Below are positions 16,937-24,739 of a stretch of 64,000 bases of DNA, piece after piece. A program made the position numbers and the translations under genes. Position 1 is the stretch's first letter; every line of letters starts with the position of its first letter. Under the pieces are notes generated by a model. The model was not told the origin of the DNA. It worked only from the letters and a program-made list of their open reading frames with translations, and made no database searches. This DNA comes from Sulfuritalea hydrogenivorans sk43H (GTDB lineage: Bacteria; Pseudomonadota; Gammaproteobacteria; Burkholderiales; Rhodocyclaceae): positions 2,232,001 through 2,296,000 of the forward strand of contig NZ_AP012547.1 in assembly GCF_000828635.1 (NCBI RefSeq), read 5' to 3'.

Positions 16937-17332
16937 GGTACCTGTCCAAGCTGCAAGGCTAGTCTCGATGACGACTACCTCAGTCACCTCGACTTTACCT
17001 GCCCTAGTTGTCACGTCGAACTTAAGTCAAACGGTCCGTTTCTCGTGGCCATCGCCCTGTTCGGCTCACTACCTCTAACAATCTGGCTGTACTCGCTGAT
17101 ACCCGAGTCAATTCCAATGATCGTTGGCTTGTTGCCGCTTGAGCTATTTGTACTGCTTGTGTTTGCGGTGCCAATACTTCGCTTTCTACGTGCCACTCCT
17201 GCACCATGAGAAGCCTGCTCAATTTACGTCGTCGCCTCTTGGGCAACTCTTGGCCATTTGCTAGCCCCTCTTGCGCTAGTTTTGGTAGTGGCCGTCGCCT
17301 TCCACATGGCACCAATACGCCCCGAGCTATAG
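16937..17332 (+). pseudogene. 5'-truncated zinc-ribbon membrane protein with internal TGA
   Basis: Reading the frame from 16937 gives CPSCKAS and, 21 residues later, CPSCHVE, a four-cysteine zinc ribbon. Two hydrophobic stretches follow (PFLVAIALFGSLPLTIWLY and IVGLLPLELFVLLVFAVPI) up to a TGA at 17207. The same frame stays open for 40 more codons and encodes a third hydrophobic stretch (LLAPLALVLVVAVAFHM) before TAG at 17330. No start codon is present because the transposase fragment begins exactly where the gene is cut. A tryptophan-to-stop change at 17207 is a simple explanation. No known family was recognised. Confidence 0.5.
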
Positions 17333-17367
17333 CGGTCATTTGACTTCCTGACGATCCGCGATGTCAT

Positions 17368-17536
17368 GCGCGAATTCTTCGTAATGCTATCGAGGCATCA
17401 AACAGGTCGCAAATCGCCGTCCCGCCAGCGCCGACTCTTGTCGAAAACCGGGGAGCGGCCAGAGGCTTGACCACACTGTCATTCCATTTGGTTCACCGCA
17501 GAATGCGGACATGAAAAGAGTTTTTCTACAGCTTCG
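17368..17536 (+). repeat. ~165-bp direct repeat, copy A
   Basis: This runs from GCGCGAATTCTT to the IS-like end TTTTTCTACAGCTTC. Copy B at 18166-18328 is nearly identical (a few substitutions and one short indel). Both contain one R1 unit. The two copies flank the HigBA-like module in direct orientation. Confidence 0.85.
17416..17436 (+). repeat. Repeat R1 copy
   Basis: This R1 unit lies inside direct-repeat copy A and is identical in its 21-base core to the copy at 16474-16494. Confidence 0.7.
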
Positions 17537-17563
17537 TTATGCGTCGCCGGACAGTCGTCGCCC

Positions 17564-17593
17564 TTGACATACCATTTGTGGTATATACATAAT
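17564..17593 (+). promoter_or_regulatory. Promoter and operator of the HigBA-like module
   Basis: TTGACA at 17564-17569 and CATAAT at 17588-17593 with an 18-base spacer form a sigma-70-like promoter. Between them ATACCA (17569-17574) and TGGTAT (17579-17584) form a perfect inverted repeat with a 4-base centre. An operator in this position fits autorepression by the antitoxin. Confidence 0.65.
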
Positions 17594-17598
17594 GCGGC

Positions 17599-17883
17599 AT
17601 GTGGCACATTGAAGAGCACCGTCGCGTCGACAAACAGCTTTCTGGCTCCGTACCCGTGGAGGTTTTGAAACGTTACGAGAAATGGAAAGACATTGCCAGG
17701 CTTTCCGGGCCGCAGGGGTTGCGAGCCATCAAGGGGTTTCACGACGAAGCACTGGCTGGTGAGTGGAAGGGTCATCGTTCCTCTCGGCTTGGGCTTCAGT
17801 GGCGAGTGATTTACCGAGCTGTCGCCAACGTGTTGCAGATTCAAGTTGTCCATGTCACCGCCCACGATTACAGGAGGCCATGA
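17599..17883 (+). CDS. RelE/HigB-family toxin
   Basis: 94 residues. The fold and C-terminal motif (GPQGLRAIKGFHDEAL, SRLGLQWRVIYRAV, IQVVHVTAHDYRR) match the RelE/HigB mRNA-interferase group, which cleaves mRNA at the ribosome. The toxin comes first, as in higBA loci, and its stop is one base before the antitoxin ATG. The whole module lies between a GTTATGCG start (17536) and a matching CGCATAAC (18139), suggesting it was once a gene cassette. Confidence 0.85.
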   Translation: MWHIEEHRRVDKQLSGSVPVEVLKRYEKWKDIARLSGPQGLRAIKGFHDEALAGEWKGHRSSRLGLQWRVIYRAVANVLQIQVVHVTAHDYRRP

Positions 17884-17884
17884 A

Positions 17885-18145
17885 ATGAAAGAGTTTCGTC
17901 CCGCGAAAAAGCGAGTTGAGGTCTCGGTGGGAGAGTCTGTCCGTATCCTGCGCGAACTCCAAGAACTGAGCCAAAGCCAACTGTCCGAACTCACGGGCAT
18001 TCCGCAAGCCACCATCTCCGCCATTGAAAATGGTCGAGTAAATCTGGGGGTTGAGCGTGCGAAGGTATTTGCCCGTGCTCTCAAGTGCCATCCCGCCGTA
18101 CTTGTATTCCCTGGCTGGGAGGTTCCGATTGAGCGCGCCGCATAA
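17885..18145 (+). CDS. HigA-like antitoxin (XRE family)
   Basis: 86 residues from the ATG one base after the toxin stop. A helix-turn-helix spans about 22-75 (VRILRELQELSQSQLSELTGIPQATISAIENGRVNLG). It should neutralise the adjacent RelE/HigB-type toxin and bind the operator at 17569-17584. The TAA stop lies inside CGCATAAC, the probable left box of an eroded attC site. Confidence 0.88.
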   Translation: MKEFRPAKKRVEVSVGESVRILRELQELSQSQLSELTGIPQATISAIENGRVNLGVERAKVFARALKCHPAVLVFPGWEVPIERAA

Positions 18146-18170
18146 CCTTGGTCAACACGGACGCTGCGCG
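18139..18170 (+). other. Left half of a probable eroded attC site
   Basis: CGCATAAC (18139-18146) is the exact complement of GTTATGCG at 17536-17543. It is followed after 12 bases by GGACGCTGCGCGA, the same 13 bases as inside the intact attC near 16328. The match ends where direct-repeat copy B begins, so the right half is lost. Confidence 0.5.
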
Positions 18171-18328
18171 AATTCTTGCTATCGAGGCATCAAACAAATC
18201 GCAAATCGCCGTCCCGACAGCGCCGACTCTTGTCGAAAACCGGGGAGCGGCCAGAGGCTTGACCACACTGCCATTCCATTTGGTTCACCGCAGAATGCAG
18301 ACATGACAAGAGTTTTTCTACAGCTTCG
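18166..18328 (+). repeat. ~165-bp direct repeat, copy B
   Basis: Second copy of the segment at 17368-17536, ending in the same GTTTTTCTACAGCTTC (18312-18327). It includes an R1 unit at 18208-18228 with one base change in the core. Confidence 0.85.
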
Positions 18329-18358
18329 CTGGGGCTCTTCAAGCGCTCGCATAGACGA

Positions 18359-18386
18359 TTGACAGACGTACGAATAAGCGTACTAT
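18359..18386 (+). promoter_or_regulatory. Promoter and operator of the Phd/YoeB-like module
   Basis: TTGACA at 18359-18364 and TACTAT at 18381-18386 with a 16-base spacer form a good promoter. GTACG (18368-18372) and CGTAC (18379-18383) form an inverted repeat inside it, a likely antitoxin operator. A strong AGGAG at 18401-18405 serves the antitoxin start. Confidence 0.65.
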
Positions 18387-18411
18387 TCGGGCTTCTTTGA
18401 AGGAGCACGAA

Positions 18412-18654
18412 ATGAACACGCTTACCGCCAGCGAAGCTCGCGCAAACCTGTACAGACTCATTGATCAAACAGCCGAGTCTCATGAGCCAATCACCATTTC
18501 CGGAAAACGCAGCAATGCCGTGCTGCTATCCGCAGAAGATTGGAGCGCAATTCAGGAAACCTTGTACCTACTGGCCGTGCCTGGCATGCGCGAGTCCATC
18601 AAAGCTGGCATGGCCGAGCCCCTCGCAAAAAGTTCGAAGGTGCTTAAGTGGTGA
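18412..18654 (+). CDS. Phd/YefM-family antitoxin
   Basis: 80 residues. The N terminus NTLTASEARANLYRLIDQ and the following VLLSAEDWSAIQETLYLL are typical of the Phd/YefM DNA-binding antitoxins. The ATG has AGGAG seven bases upstream; an in-frame start five codons earlier lacks this spacing. It overlaps the toxin gene by 7 bases, so translation is coupled. Confidence 0.9.
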   Translation: MNTLTASEARANLYRLIDQTAESHEPITISGKRSNAVLLSAEDWSAIQETLYLLAVPGMRESIKAGMAEPLAKSSKVLKW

Positions 18655-18914
18655 ATTGGGAAGTTGTTTATGCCAAGCAAGCAATGAAGGACGCAAAGAA
18701 GCTTGCTGCATGTGGTCTTAAACAAAAGGCACAAGAACTGCTCGCGATTCTTGCCGACGACCCATTTCGAAATCCACCACCCTTCGAAAAGTTGGTCGGC
18801 GATCTTGCTGGCGCGTACTCTCGCCGCATCAATATTCAGCACCGCATTGTGTACGAGGTCTTTGCCAAAGAGAAAACGGTTCGTGTCCTGCGTATGTGGA
18901 CTCACTATGAGTAA
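18648..18914 (+). CDS. Txe/YoeB-family toxin
   Basis: 88 residues with two adjacent GTG codons as possible starts. The sequence fits YoeB-type ribosome-dependent mRNA interferases: WEVVYAKQAMKDAKK at the start, NPPPFEKLVGDLAGAYSRRINIQHRIVYEV in the middle and the terminal WTHYE with the conserved histidine-tyrosine pair. The length is complete. It pairs with the overlapping Phd/YefM antitoxin. Confidence 0.9.
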   Translation: MVNWEVVYAKQAMKDAKKLAACGLKQKAQELLAILADDPFRNPPPFEKLVGDLAGAYSRRINIQHRIVYEVFAKEKTVRVLRMWTHYE

Positions 18915-18983
18915 GCAGAGGCCCAATCCATCCGTCAACACGGTCGCGAAGCTAAAGGGATCAGTAGCAATTCGACGCCAAGC

Positions 18984-19004
18984 GCCGTACCGCCGGCGCC
19001 GACT
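18984..19004 (+). repeat. Repeat R1 copy
   Basis: An R1 unit located 15 bases beyond the nagZ stop. GCGCCG (18982-18987) and CGGCGC (18993-18998) can pair. It marks the right edge of the accessory island. Confidence 0.65.
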
Positions 19005-19018
19005 CGTACAACCCGACC

Positions 19019-20023
19019 TCAGGCGGTGAGGCTCTCCACCGCTGCCCTGCCCGCCGCGTAGCGCGCGGCATCCTGCTGCCAGCGGCCGCCCGGCACAAGC
19101 CGCGCCAGCCGCGCCGAGCGAACCGGATCGGGCGTCGGCTTCCAGTTAGCCAGCACCTGGGCCACGGCATCCGGCGCGTTGCAGATCAGCAGCATGTCGC
19201 AGCCCGCGGCCCATGCGGCTTCCGCGCGCTGCACCATGTCGCCGGCAAAGCTGGCGCCTTCCATCGACAGATCGTCGCTGAAGATCACGCCGTCGAAGCC
19301 GAATTCCTTGCGCAACTTTTGCAGCCACACCGGCGAGAAACCGGCGGGCCGGCTGTCGACCCGCGGGTAGATGACGTGGGCCGGCATCACGCCGTCGAGC
19401 CGGAGGTGGCGATAGGGTTCGAGGTCGGGCGCCATTTCGGCGAGGCTGCGTTCGTCGACCGGAATCGCCAGGTGCGAATCGGCCGCGACCCAGCCGTGGC
19501 CGGGAAAATGCTTGCCGCAACAGCCCATGCCGGCGGCAGCGAGGCCGTCGATCAGGGCGCCGGCCAGTTCGGCGACGGCCGCCGGATCGCGGTGGAAGGC
19601 GCGATCGCCGATGACGCCGCTGGGGCCCCAGTCGAGGTCGAGCACCGGGGTGAAGGACAGATCGACGCCGCAGGCGCGCAGCTCGGCGGCCAGCAGGTAG
19701 CCGATGTCAGCGGCGGCCTTGCGTGCGGCGGCGGCGTCGCGATCCCACAGATCGCCGAGGCGACGCATCGCGGGGACATGGGTGAAGCCTTCGCGGCAGC
19801 GCTGCACGCGCCCGCCTTCGTGGTCGATGGTGATGGGCAATGCGGGCGCACGCAGGGCGTGGATGGCGGCGCACAGCGCGGTGAGCTGTTGCGTGTCGCG
19901 GTAGTTGCGCTTGAACAGGATCACGCCGCCGACCAGCGGATGCGCGAGGCGTTCGCGGTCGAGATCGGACAGTTCAAGTCCGGCGACATCGATCATCAGC
20001 GGGCCGAGGGGAAGTGTGTTCAT
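19019..20023 (-). CDS. nagZ: Beta-N-acetylhexosaminidase NagZ
   Basis: 334 residues, a complete family 3 glycoside hydrolase. The marks are the HEGGRVQRCREGF region, KHFPGHGWVAADSH with the catalytic-loop histidine, and the nucleophile aspartate in VIFSDDLSMEGA. It removes GlcNAc from anhydromuropeptides during cytoplasmic wall recycling. The start overlaps the acpS stop as ATGA; it is the last gene of the lepA-to-nagZ operon. Confidence 0.95.
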   Translation of the reverse strand: MNTLPLGPLMIDVAGLELSDLDRERLAHPLVGGVILFKRNYRDTQQLTALCAAIHALRAPALPITIDHEGGRVQRCREGFTHVPAMRRLGDLWDRDAAAARKAAADIGYLLAAELRACGVDLSFTPVLDLDWGPSGVIGDRAFHRDPAAVAELAGALIDGLAAAGMGCCGKHFPGHGWVAADSHLAIPVDERSLAEMAPDLEPYRHLRLDGVMPAHVIYPRVDSRPAGFSPVWLQKLRKEFGFDGVIFSDDLSMEGASFAGDMVQRAEAAWAAGCDMLLICNAPDAVAQVLANWKPTPDPVRSARLARLVPGGRWQQDAARYAAGRAAVESLTA

Positions 20024-20403
20024 GGCTTTTCCAGGATGACGAAGGCGACGGCGTAGTCCTGCTCGTCGCTGATGGAAAGATGGGCGGTCAGCCCGCGTTC
20101 TGCAAGATGCGCGGCGAGCGCCGGCCCGAAGGAAAAGCCGGGCTTGCCCAGATCATCGTGGCTGACGGCAATCTCGGGCAACAACAGAGGGGCGCGCACG
20201 CCGGTGCCGAAGGCCTTGCCCAGCGCCTCCTTCGCGGCGAAGCGCTTGGCCAGGAAGCGCGCCGGATCGAGGCTGCCACGGCAGGCCTCGCGCTCTTCCG
20301 GCGCCAGCATTTTCTCCAGCCCGCGCTCGCCATGGCGCTGCCAGTAGTCGGCCATGCGCGCGACGGCGACGATGTCGGTGCCGATGCCGAAAATCACTGG
20401 CAC
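20020..20403 (-). CDS. acpS: Holo-[acyl-carrier-protein] synthase
   Basis: 127 residues, normal AcpS size. [12 protein letters not shown] and [15 protein letters not shown] hold the metal and CoA binding residues. It moves phosphopantetheine from CoA to the serine of AcpP, which is encoded at 34.4 kb. It overlaps pdxJ by 10 bases and nagZ by 4. Confidence 0.95.
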   Translation of the reverse strand: MPVIFGIGTDIVAVARMADYWQRHGERGLEKMLAPEEREACRGSLDPARFLAKRFAAKEALGKAFGTGVRAPLLLPEIAVSHDDLGKPGFSFGPALAAHLAERGLTAHLSISDEQDYAVAFVILEKP

Positions 20404-21143
20404 TGCGCTTCGCGCATCAGGCGCTTCATTTCGGCGACGGCGTCGCGCATGCCGACGAAGATGGCGCGGCTGACGATGGCGTGGCCGATGTGCAATTCGC
20501 GGATGCCGGGCAAGGCCGCCACCGGCTGCACGTTGAAGTAGTTGAGCGCGTGGCCGGCATTGAAGCGCATGCCGGCGGCGCGGATCGCCGCGCCGGCGAT
20601 GCGGATCTTGTCCAGTTCGGCAAGCACCGAGGGGCTTTCGGCATCGCGGCCGCGGCTGTAGAAGGCGTGGGCATAAGGCCCGGTGTGGATTTCGCAGACA
20701 CGCACACCGATGCGGGCGGCGGCCTCGACCTGCGGCAGTTCGGCGTCGATGAAGACGCTGGTGACGATGCCCTCGTGGGCCAGCCGCGCCACCACCTCGC
20801 GCAGGCGCGCTTCCTGGCCGGCGACGTCGAGCCCGCCTTCGGTGGTGATCTCGTGTCGGCCTTCGGGTACCAGCATGGCCATCTCGGGCTTGAGCTGGCA
20901 GGCGATGCCGACCATCTCGTCGGTGGCGGCCATTTCGAGATTGAGCTTGATGTGGGTCAGCTCGCGCAGCCGGCGCACGTCGCGGTCCTGGATGTGGCGG
21001 CGATCTTCGCGCAGATGCACGGTGATGCCGTCGGCCCCGCCCAGGTGCGCCTCGACGGCCGCCCAGACCGGATCGGGTTCGTGACCCTTGCGCGCCTCGC
21101 GTACCGTCGCCACGTGGTCGATGTTTACGCCGAGTTCGATCAT
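20394..21143 (-). CDS. pdxJ: Pyridoxine 5'-phosphate synthase
   Basis: 249 residues from the ATG of [15 protein letters not shown], the standard PdxJ beginning, with GAGG eight bases upstream; a GTG three codons earlier is less likely. It joins 3-amino-1-deoxyacetone phosphate and deoxyxylulose 5-phosphate to make pyridoxine 5'-phosphate. Conserved parts include [16 protein letters not shown] and [11 protein letters not shown]. The R3 element lies between it and recO. Confidence 0.95.
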   Translation of the reverse strand: MIELGVNIDHVATVREARKGHEPDPVWAAVEAHLGGADGITVHLREDRRHIQDRDVRRLRELTHIKLNLEMAATDEMVGIACQLKPEMAMLVPEGRHEITTEGGLDVAGQEARLREVVARLAHEGIVTSVFIDAELPQVEAAARIGVRVCEIHTGPYAHAFYSRGRDAESPSVLAELDKIRIAGAAIRAAGMRFNAGHALNYFNVQPVAALPGIRELHIGHAIVSRAIFVGMRDAVAEMKRLMREAQCQ

Positions 21144-21163
21144 CCTAAACACCTCGATTCAGT

Positions 21164-21298
21164 CCGCAGATTTCGCAGATTACGCAGATAAAACAAACAA
21201 GTGTGCAGCACTCGCGCGCCACCCGGCAGGTGGCACAACCTGACCGGGCAACTTCCTGATTCATCTGCGCGAATCGGCGAAATCTGCGGATCAAATTT
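21164..21298. repeat. R3 element: iterated CGCAGATT in inverted arrangement
   Basis: The left part (21164-21192) has three CGCAGAT units and the right part (21261-21298) has inverted units ending ATCTGCGGATCAAAT. The middle holds the hairpin GCCACC-cggca-GGTGGC (21218-21234). It sits inside the recO-pdxJ gap of the operon. Confidence 0.8.
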
Positions 21299-21309
21299 GT
21301 CTTTTGGGG

Positions 21310-22026
21310 TCATAGTTCCTGTAACTCCATGAAAACCCGCCGCGATTGCAGCGGTTTGCCGCCCATGTGATGGGCGATCAACTGCCGCATCAGGTGCCTG
21401 CTTTCAACCCGCGTGCGCGGATTCGAATAATCGTCGGCCGCCATGTCGAGCAGGGTCTGCCCGCATACTACCGCCGTCTCGCCGGCGCCGACTGTCAACA
21501 CCGGGCCGCGCTCGATCAGGTAGTGGTATTCCCGGTCCGGAACCACCGGCTGCCCGGATTCGACATCGGTCTCCAGCGTCAGTCCGTAGCCGAGTTCCTT
21601 CAGCAGGGTTTTTTCGAAGCGGCGCAGTTCCGGGGCGTCGGCGCCGCCCGCCGCCAAAGCGCGCAAGGCGGCGGCATAGGCATCGAACAGCGCGCCGTGG
21701 GCGTCTTCGCGCGGCAGCATTTTCAGCAGCAGTTCGTTGAGGTAGTAGCCGAGCAGCAGGCAGCGCCCGCCCAGCAACGGCATGCCGCCCAGCCATTCTG
21801 CCTTGGCCAGGGTCTTGACCTCGCCGCCGCCGAACCAGCCGAGTTCCAGCGGCTGGAAGGACATCAGCATGCCACGCATGGCCGAACGCGGCCGCCTTGC
21901 GCCGCGCGCCAGCAGCGGCACGCGACCGTGGTCGCGGGTGAACACATCGACCACGAGGCTGGTCTCGCTGTAGGGATGCAGATGCAGGACATAGGCCGAC
22001 TGGCCGTCGACGCGCTTGCTGCTCAC
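21310..22026 (-). CDS. recO: DNA repair protein RecO
   Basis: 238 residues. The N-terminal OB fold is seen in AYVLHLHPYSETSLVVDVFTRDHGRVPLLARGARR. RecO loads RecA on SSB-coated single-stranded DNA with RecR. It starts 4 bases after era, a common pairing. The codons for VGAGETA (21473-21493) coincide with repeat R1. The zinc cysteines of some RecO proteins are absent, as in many proteobacteria. Confidence 0.92.
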   Translation of the reverse strand: MSSKRVDGQSAYVLHLHPYSETSLVVDVFTRDHGRVPLLARGARRPRSAMRGMLMSFQPLELGWFGGGEVKTLAKAEWLGGMPLLGGRCLLLGYYLNELLLKMLPREDAHGALFDAYAAALRALAAGGADAPELRRFEKTLLKELGYGLTLETDVESGQPVVPDREYHYLIERGPVLTVGAGETAVVCGQTLLDMAADDYSNPRTRVESRHLMRQLIAHHMGGKPLQSRRVFMELQEL

Positions 22027-22030
22027 GACG

Positions 22031-22918
22031 TCAGTCGTAACCCAATGACTTCAGCGCCCGCTCGTCGTCGGCCCAGCCGCCCTTGACCTTGACCCAGGTC
22101 TCGAGCCAGACCTTGCCGCCGAACAGGGTTTCCATTTCCTTGCGGGCGTCGGTCGAAATTCGCTTCAGCCGTTCGCCGGCCTTGCCGATGACGATGGAAC
22201 GATGGCCGTCCCGGTCGACGATCACGGCGGCATGGATGCGGCGCAGGTCGCCCTCCTGCTCGAACTTCTCGATTTCCACGGCGATGCCGTAGGGCAGCTC
22301 CTCGCCCAGGTTGCGGAACAGCTTTTCGCGCAATATCTCGGAGGCCATGAAGCGCTCGGAACGATCGGTGATGTCGTCGGCCTCGAACACCGGCGGCGAT
22401 ACCGGCAGGTAGCGGGCGACGGCGGCCAGCAGCGCATCGGTGCCGAGCCCCTTCTCCGCCGAGAGCGGCACGATTTCGGCAAAGTCATGCAAGCCCGACA
22501 CCTTGGCGATGAAGGGCAATACTTCGGCCTTGTCGGCCAGCCGGTCGATCTTGTTGATCACCAGCACCACGGGTTTGTCCGCCGGCAGCATTTTGGCGAT
22601 TTCGGTTTCGCCATTGCCCCAGCGGCCCGCTTCGACCACCAGCAGGATCACGTCGACGTCGGCGAAGGTGGAGGTCACGCTGCGGTTCATCAGCCGGTTG
22701 AGCGCATTCTTGTGCGTCATCTGGAAGCCCGGCGTATCGACGAAGATGAATTGGGCGTCGTCCGTGGTCAGCACGCCGTGGATGCGGTGGCGCGTGGTCT
22801 GGGCCTTCTTCGAGGTGATGCTGACCTTGGCGCCGACCAGGCGATTGGTCAGCGTCGACTTGCCGACGTTGGGGCGGCCGATGACCGCCAGATAGCCGGT
22901 ACGGAATTCGGAATTCAT
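22031..22918 (-). CDS. era: GTPase Era
   Basis: 295 residues from the ATG overlapping the rnc stop. G1 is [10 protein letters not shown]3 DTPGF, G4 NKIDRL and G5 near SAEKG. The C-terminal KH domain contains [21 protein letters not shown]. Era binds the 3' end of 16S rRNA and helps assemble the small ribosomal subunit. It is coupled to rnc, whose product processes the same rRNA precursor. Confidence 0.97.
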   Translation of the reverse strand: MNSEFRTGYLAVIGRPNVGKSTLTNRLVGAKVSITSKKAQTTRHRIHGVLTTDDAQFIFVDTPGFQMTHKNALNRLMNRSVTSTFADVDVILLVVEAGRWGNGETEIAKMLPADKPVVLVINKIDRLADKAEVLPFIAKVSGLHDFAEIVPLSAEKGLGTDALLAAVARYLPVSPPVFEADDITDRSERFMASEILREKLFRNLGEELPYGIAVEIEKFEQEGDLRRIHAAVIVDRDGHRSIVIGKAGERLKRISTDARKEMETLFGGKVWLETWVKVKGGWADDERALKSLGYD

Positions 22919-23583
22919 GGCTTGATCCCGGCGATGGCCCGCTGCGCCGCCTGTTGTTCGGCAATGCGCCGGCTGCTGCCGGTGCCGGTGGTGCGGATAT
23001 CCAGATCGGGAATCACGCATTCGACCTCGAACTCCTGGACATGCGCCTCGCCGTGCGTCGCCAGCAGGCCGTAGCGCGGCAGGGGCAGACGCCGGCCCTG
23101 CAGGATCTCCTGCAGGGCGGTTTTCGGGTCCTTGCCGGCAGCGTCGGGATTGATGCGGGCCACGACCGGCTTGTACAGAAGGTCGATGACCTTGCGCGCG
23201 GCCTCGAAGCCGGCGTCGACATAAATTGCGCCGATGATGGCTTCCACCGCATCGGCAAGGATCGAAGGGCGCCGGGAGCCGCCGCTCTTCAGCTCCCCTT
23301 CGCCCAACTGGAGGAAGTCGCCGAGATGCAGATCCCTGGCAATCTCCGCGAGGGTTTCCTGCCTCACCAGGCTTGCCCGCAGCCGCGAAAGCTCGCCTTC
23401 CTTCAGATCGTCGAAATGCTGGAACAGGTAGCCGGCGACGGCGCAGTTGAGTATCGCGTCGCCGAGAAATTCGAGGCGTTCGTTGTGCGGAGAACCGAAG
23501 CTGCGATGGGTGAGCGCTTGGCGCAGCAACTCCGGCCGGCCGAAGCCGTGCCCCAGGGCTGCCTCCAGACGCTGCGGCTTCAT
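22915..23583 (-). CDS. rnc: Ribonuclease III
   Basis: 222 residues. The signature [11 protein letters not shown] lies near residue 36, the second acidic site is in [18 protein letters not shown], and the double-stranded-RNA-binding domain fills the last 70 residues. It cuts double-stranded RNA, including rRNA precursors. Its start overlaps the DUF4845 gene stop and its stop overlaps the era start, both ATGA. Confidence 0.97.
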   Translation of the reverse strand: MKPQRLEAALGHGFGRPELLRQALTHRSFGSPHNERLEFLGDAILNCAVAGYLFQHFDDLKEGELSRLRASLVRQETLAEIARDLHLGDFLQLGEGELKSGGSRRPSILADAVEAIIGAIYVDAGFEAARKVIDLLYKPVVARINPDAAGKDPKTALQEILQGRRLPLPRYGLLATHGEAHVQEFEVECVIPDLDIRTTGTGSSRRIAEQQAAQRAIAGIKP

Positions 23584-23942
23584 TGCTGGGCGCTGCTGCT
23601 GCCCTCGAAATCGAAGACCAGGCTGACATTACTGAACAGCGGTACCTTGCTTTCGTACTTGAACGATATCACCAGTTCGCCACCTTCCTTGGTGATCTCT
23701 AGATCTTCCGGCTTGACGCTCTTGACGTCATCCATGTCGGCACGCCGGCCAAAGGCGGCACGCACCTGGGTCACCGTGGCCGTCTTGAGGCTGGCATCGC
23801 CCGCGGTGCCCTTGACTGCCTTGACGAGGTTGCCGTATTCGATCCAGGGCGGTATGGCTTTCATCGCCAGCAGGGCTACCAGGGCCAGGGCCGCGCCACC
23901 GAGCAAGAGAGTGTTCAGACTGATGCCACGCTGATATTTCAT
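23580..23942 (-). CDS. DUF4845 membrane-anchored protein
   Basis: 120 residues from the ATG of [18 protein letters not shown]. The N terminus resembles a pilin-like leader followed by one helix (about 10-32) and a small soluble domain. This gene is regularly found between lepB and rnc in betaproteobacteria. Function unknown. Confidence 0.82.
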   Translation of the reverse strand: MKYQRGISLNTLLLGGAALALVALLAMKAIPPWIEYGNLVKAVKGTAGDASLKTATVTQVRAAFGRRADMDDVKSVKPEDLEITKEGGELVISFKYESKVPLFSNVSLVFDFEGSSSAQQ

Positions 23943-23950
23943 GGTACCCC

Positions 23951-24739
23951 CTAGTGAAACGAGCCGATCCGCTTCAGATCGCCGAAATTGAACCAGATGA
24001 AGAACGCCTTGCCGACCAGGTTTTCGTCGGGAACGAAACCCCAGAAACGGCTGTCCTGCGAATTGTCGCGATTGTCGCCCATCATGAAATAGTGCCCGGG
24101 CGGAACCTCGCAACTGACGCCTTCGCTATTGTAGTGACATTTATCGCCATGCGGAAAGCGGAAGATTTGCTGCACATAGGATGGCGCTTCGGCTTCGACC
24201 AAAATCTGGTGTTCCACCTTGCCCAGGGTTTCCATGAAGCGCGGGGTGTAGAACAGGCGGTCGCGATCGAAATAGTCATCGACCTTCTTCTGCACGACCT
24301 CCTGGCCGTTGATGGTCAGCTTCTTGTTGCGATAGACGATCTTGTCGCCCGGCAGCCCGACCACGCGCTTGATATAGTCGAGCGAGGGATCCGGCGGGTA
24401 GCGGAACACCATCACGTCGCCGCGCTGCGGCGTGTTCATTTCGATGATCTTCTTGTTGATCACCGGCAGGCGAATGCCGTAGGTGAACTTGTTCACCAGG
24501 ATGAAATCGCCCACCAGCAGGGTCGGGATCATCGAGCCCGAGGGAATCTTGAACGGCTCGACAAGAAACGAGCGCAGCAGGAACACGGCAAGGATGACCG
24601 GAAAGAAGCTGCCGCCGTATTCCACCCACCACGGATCGGGGGCGTCGGCCGGGCGCTTCTTGCGCGCCCAGAAATGGTCGATGCACCAGCCGATGCCGGT
24701 GGCGATGACGAGCAGGAAAAGTATCAGGGCAAAGTTCAT
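23951..24739 (-). CDS. lepB: Signal peptidase I
   Basis: 262 residues. Two N-terminal helices are followed by the catalytic serine in [13 protein letters not shown] and the lysine in [14 protein letters not shown]; the C-terminal [16 protein letters not shown] box is intact. It removes signal peptides from exported proteins at the periplasmic face. Its start overlaps the lepA stop (ATGA), the classic lepA-lepB arrangement. Confidence 0.97.
   Translation of the reverse strand: MNFALILFLLVIATGIGWCIDHFWARKKRPADAPDPWWVEYGGSFFPVILAVFLLRSFLVEPFKIPSGSMIPTLLVGDFILVNKFTYGIRLPVINKKIIEMNTPQRGDVMVFRYPPDPSLDYIKRVVGLPGDKIVYRNKKLTINGQEVVQKKVDDYFDRDRLFYTPRFMETLGKVEHQILVEAEAPSYVQQIFRFPHGDKCHYNSEGVSCEVPPGHYFMMGDNRDNSQDSRFWGFVPDENLVGKAFFIWFNFGDLKRIGSFH

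Larger units (their letters stand above)
16375..17535. mobile_element. IS1182-family element remnant with 16-bp inverted ends
   Basis: GAAGCTGTAGAAAAAC at 16375-16390 recurs exactly inverted at 17520-17535, giving matching ends. Between them lie the 3' part of an IS1182-type transposase (minus strand), a foreign 5'-truncated membrane-protein gene (plus strand) and one copy of a ~165-bp segment that is repeated at 18166-18328. The transposase start is missing, so the element cannot move by itself. The left end abuts the attC site directly. Confidence 0.6.

Noticed and set aside
17014-17196. Minus-strand frame upstream of the transposase fragment
   Set aside because: It is antisense to the zinc-ribbon membrane protein remnant and has no transposase motifs.
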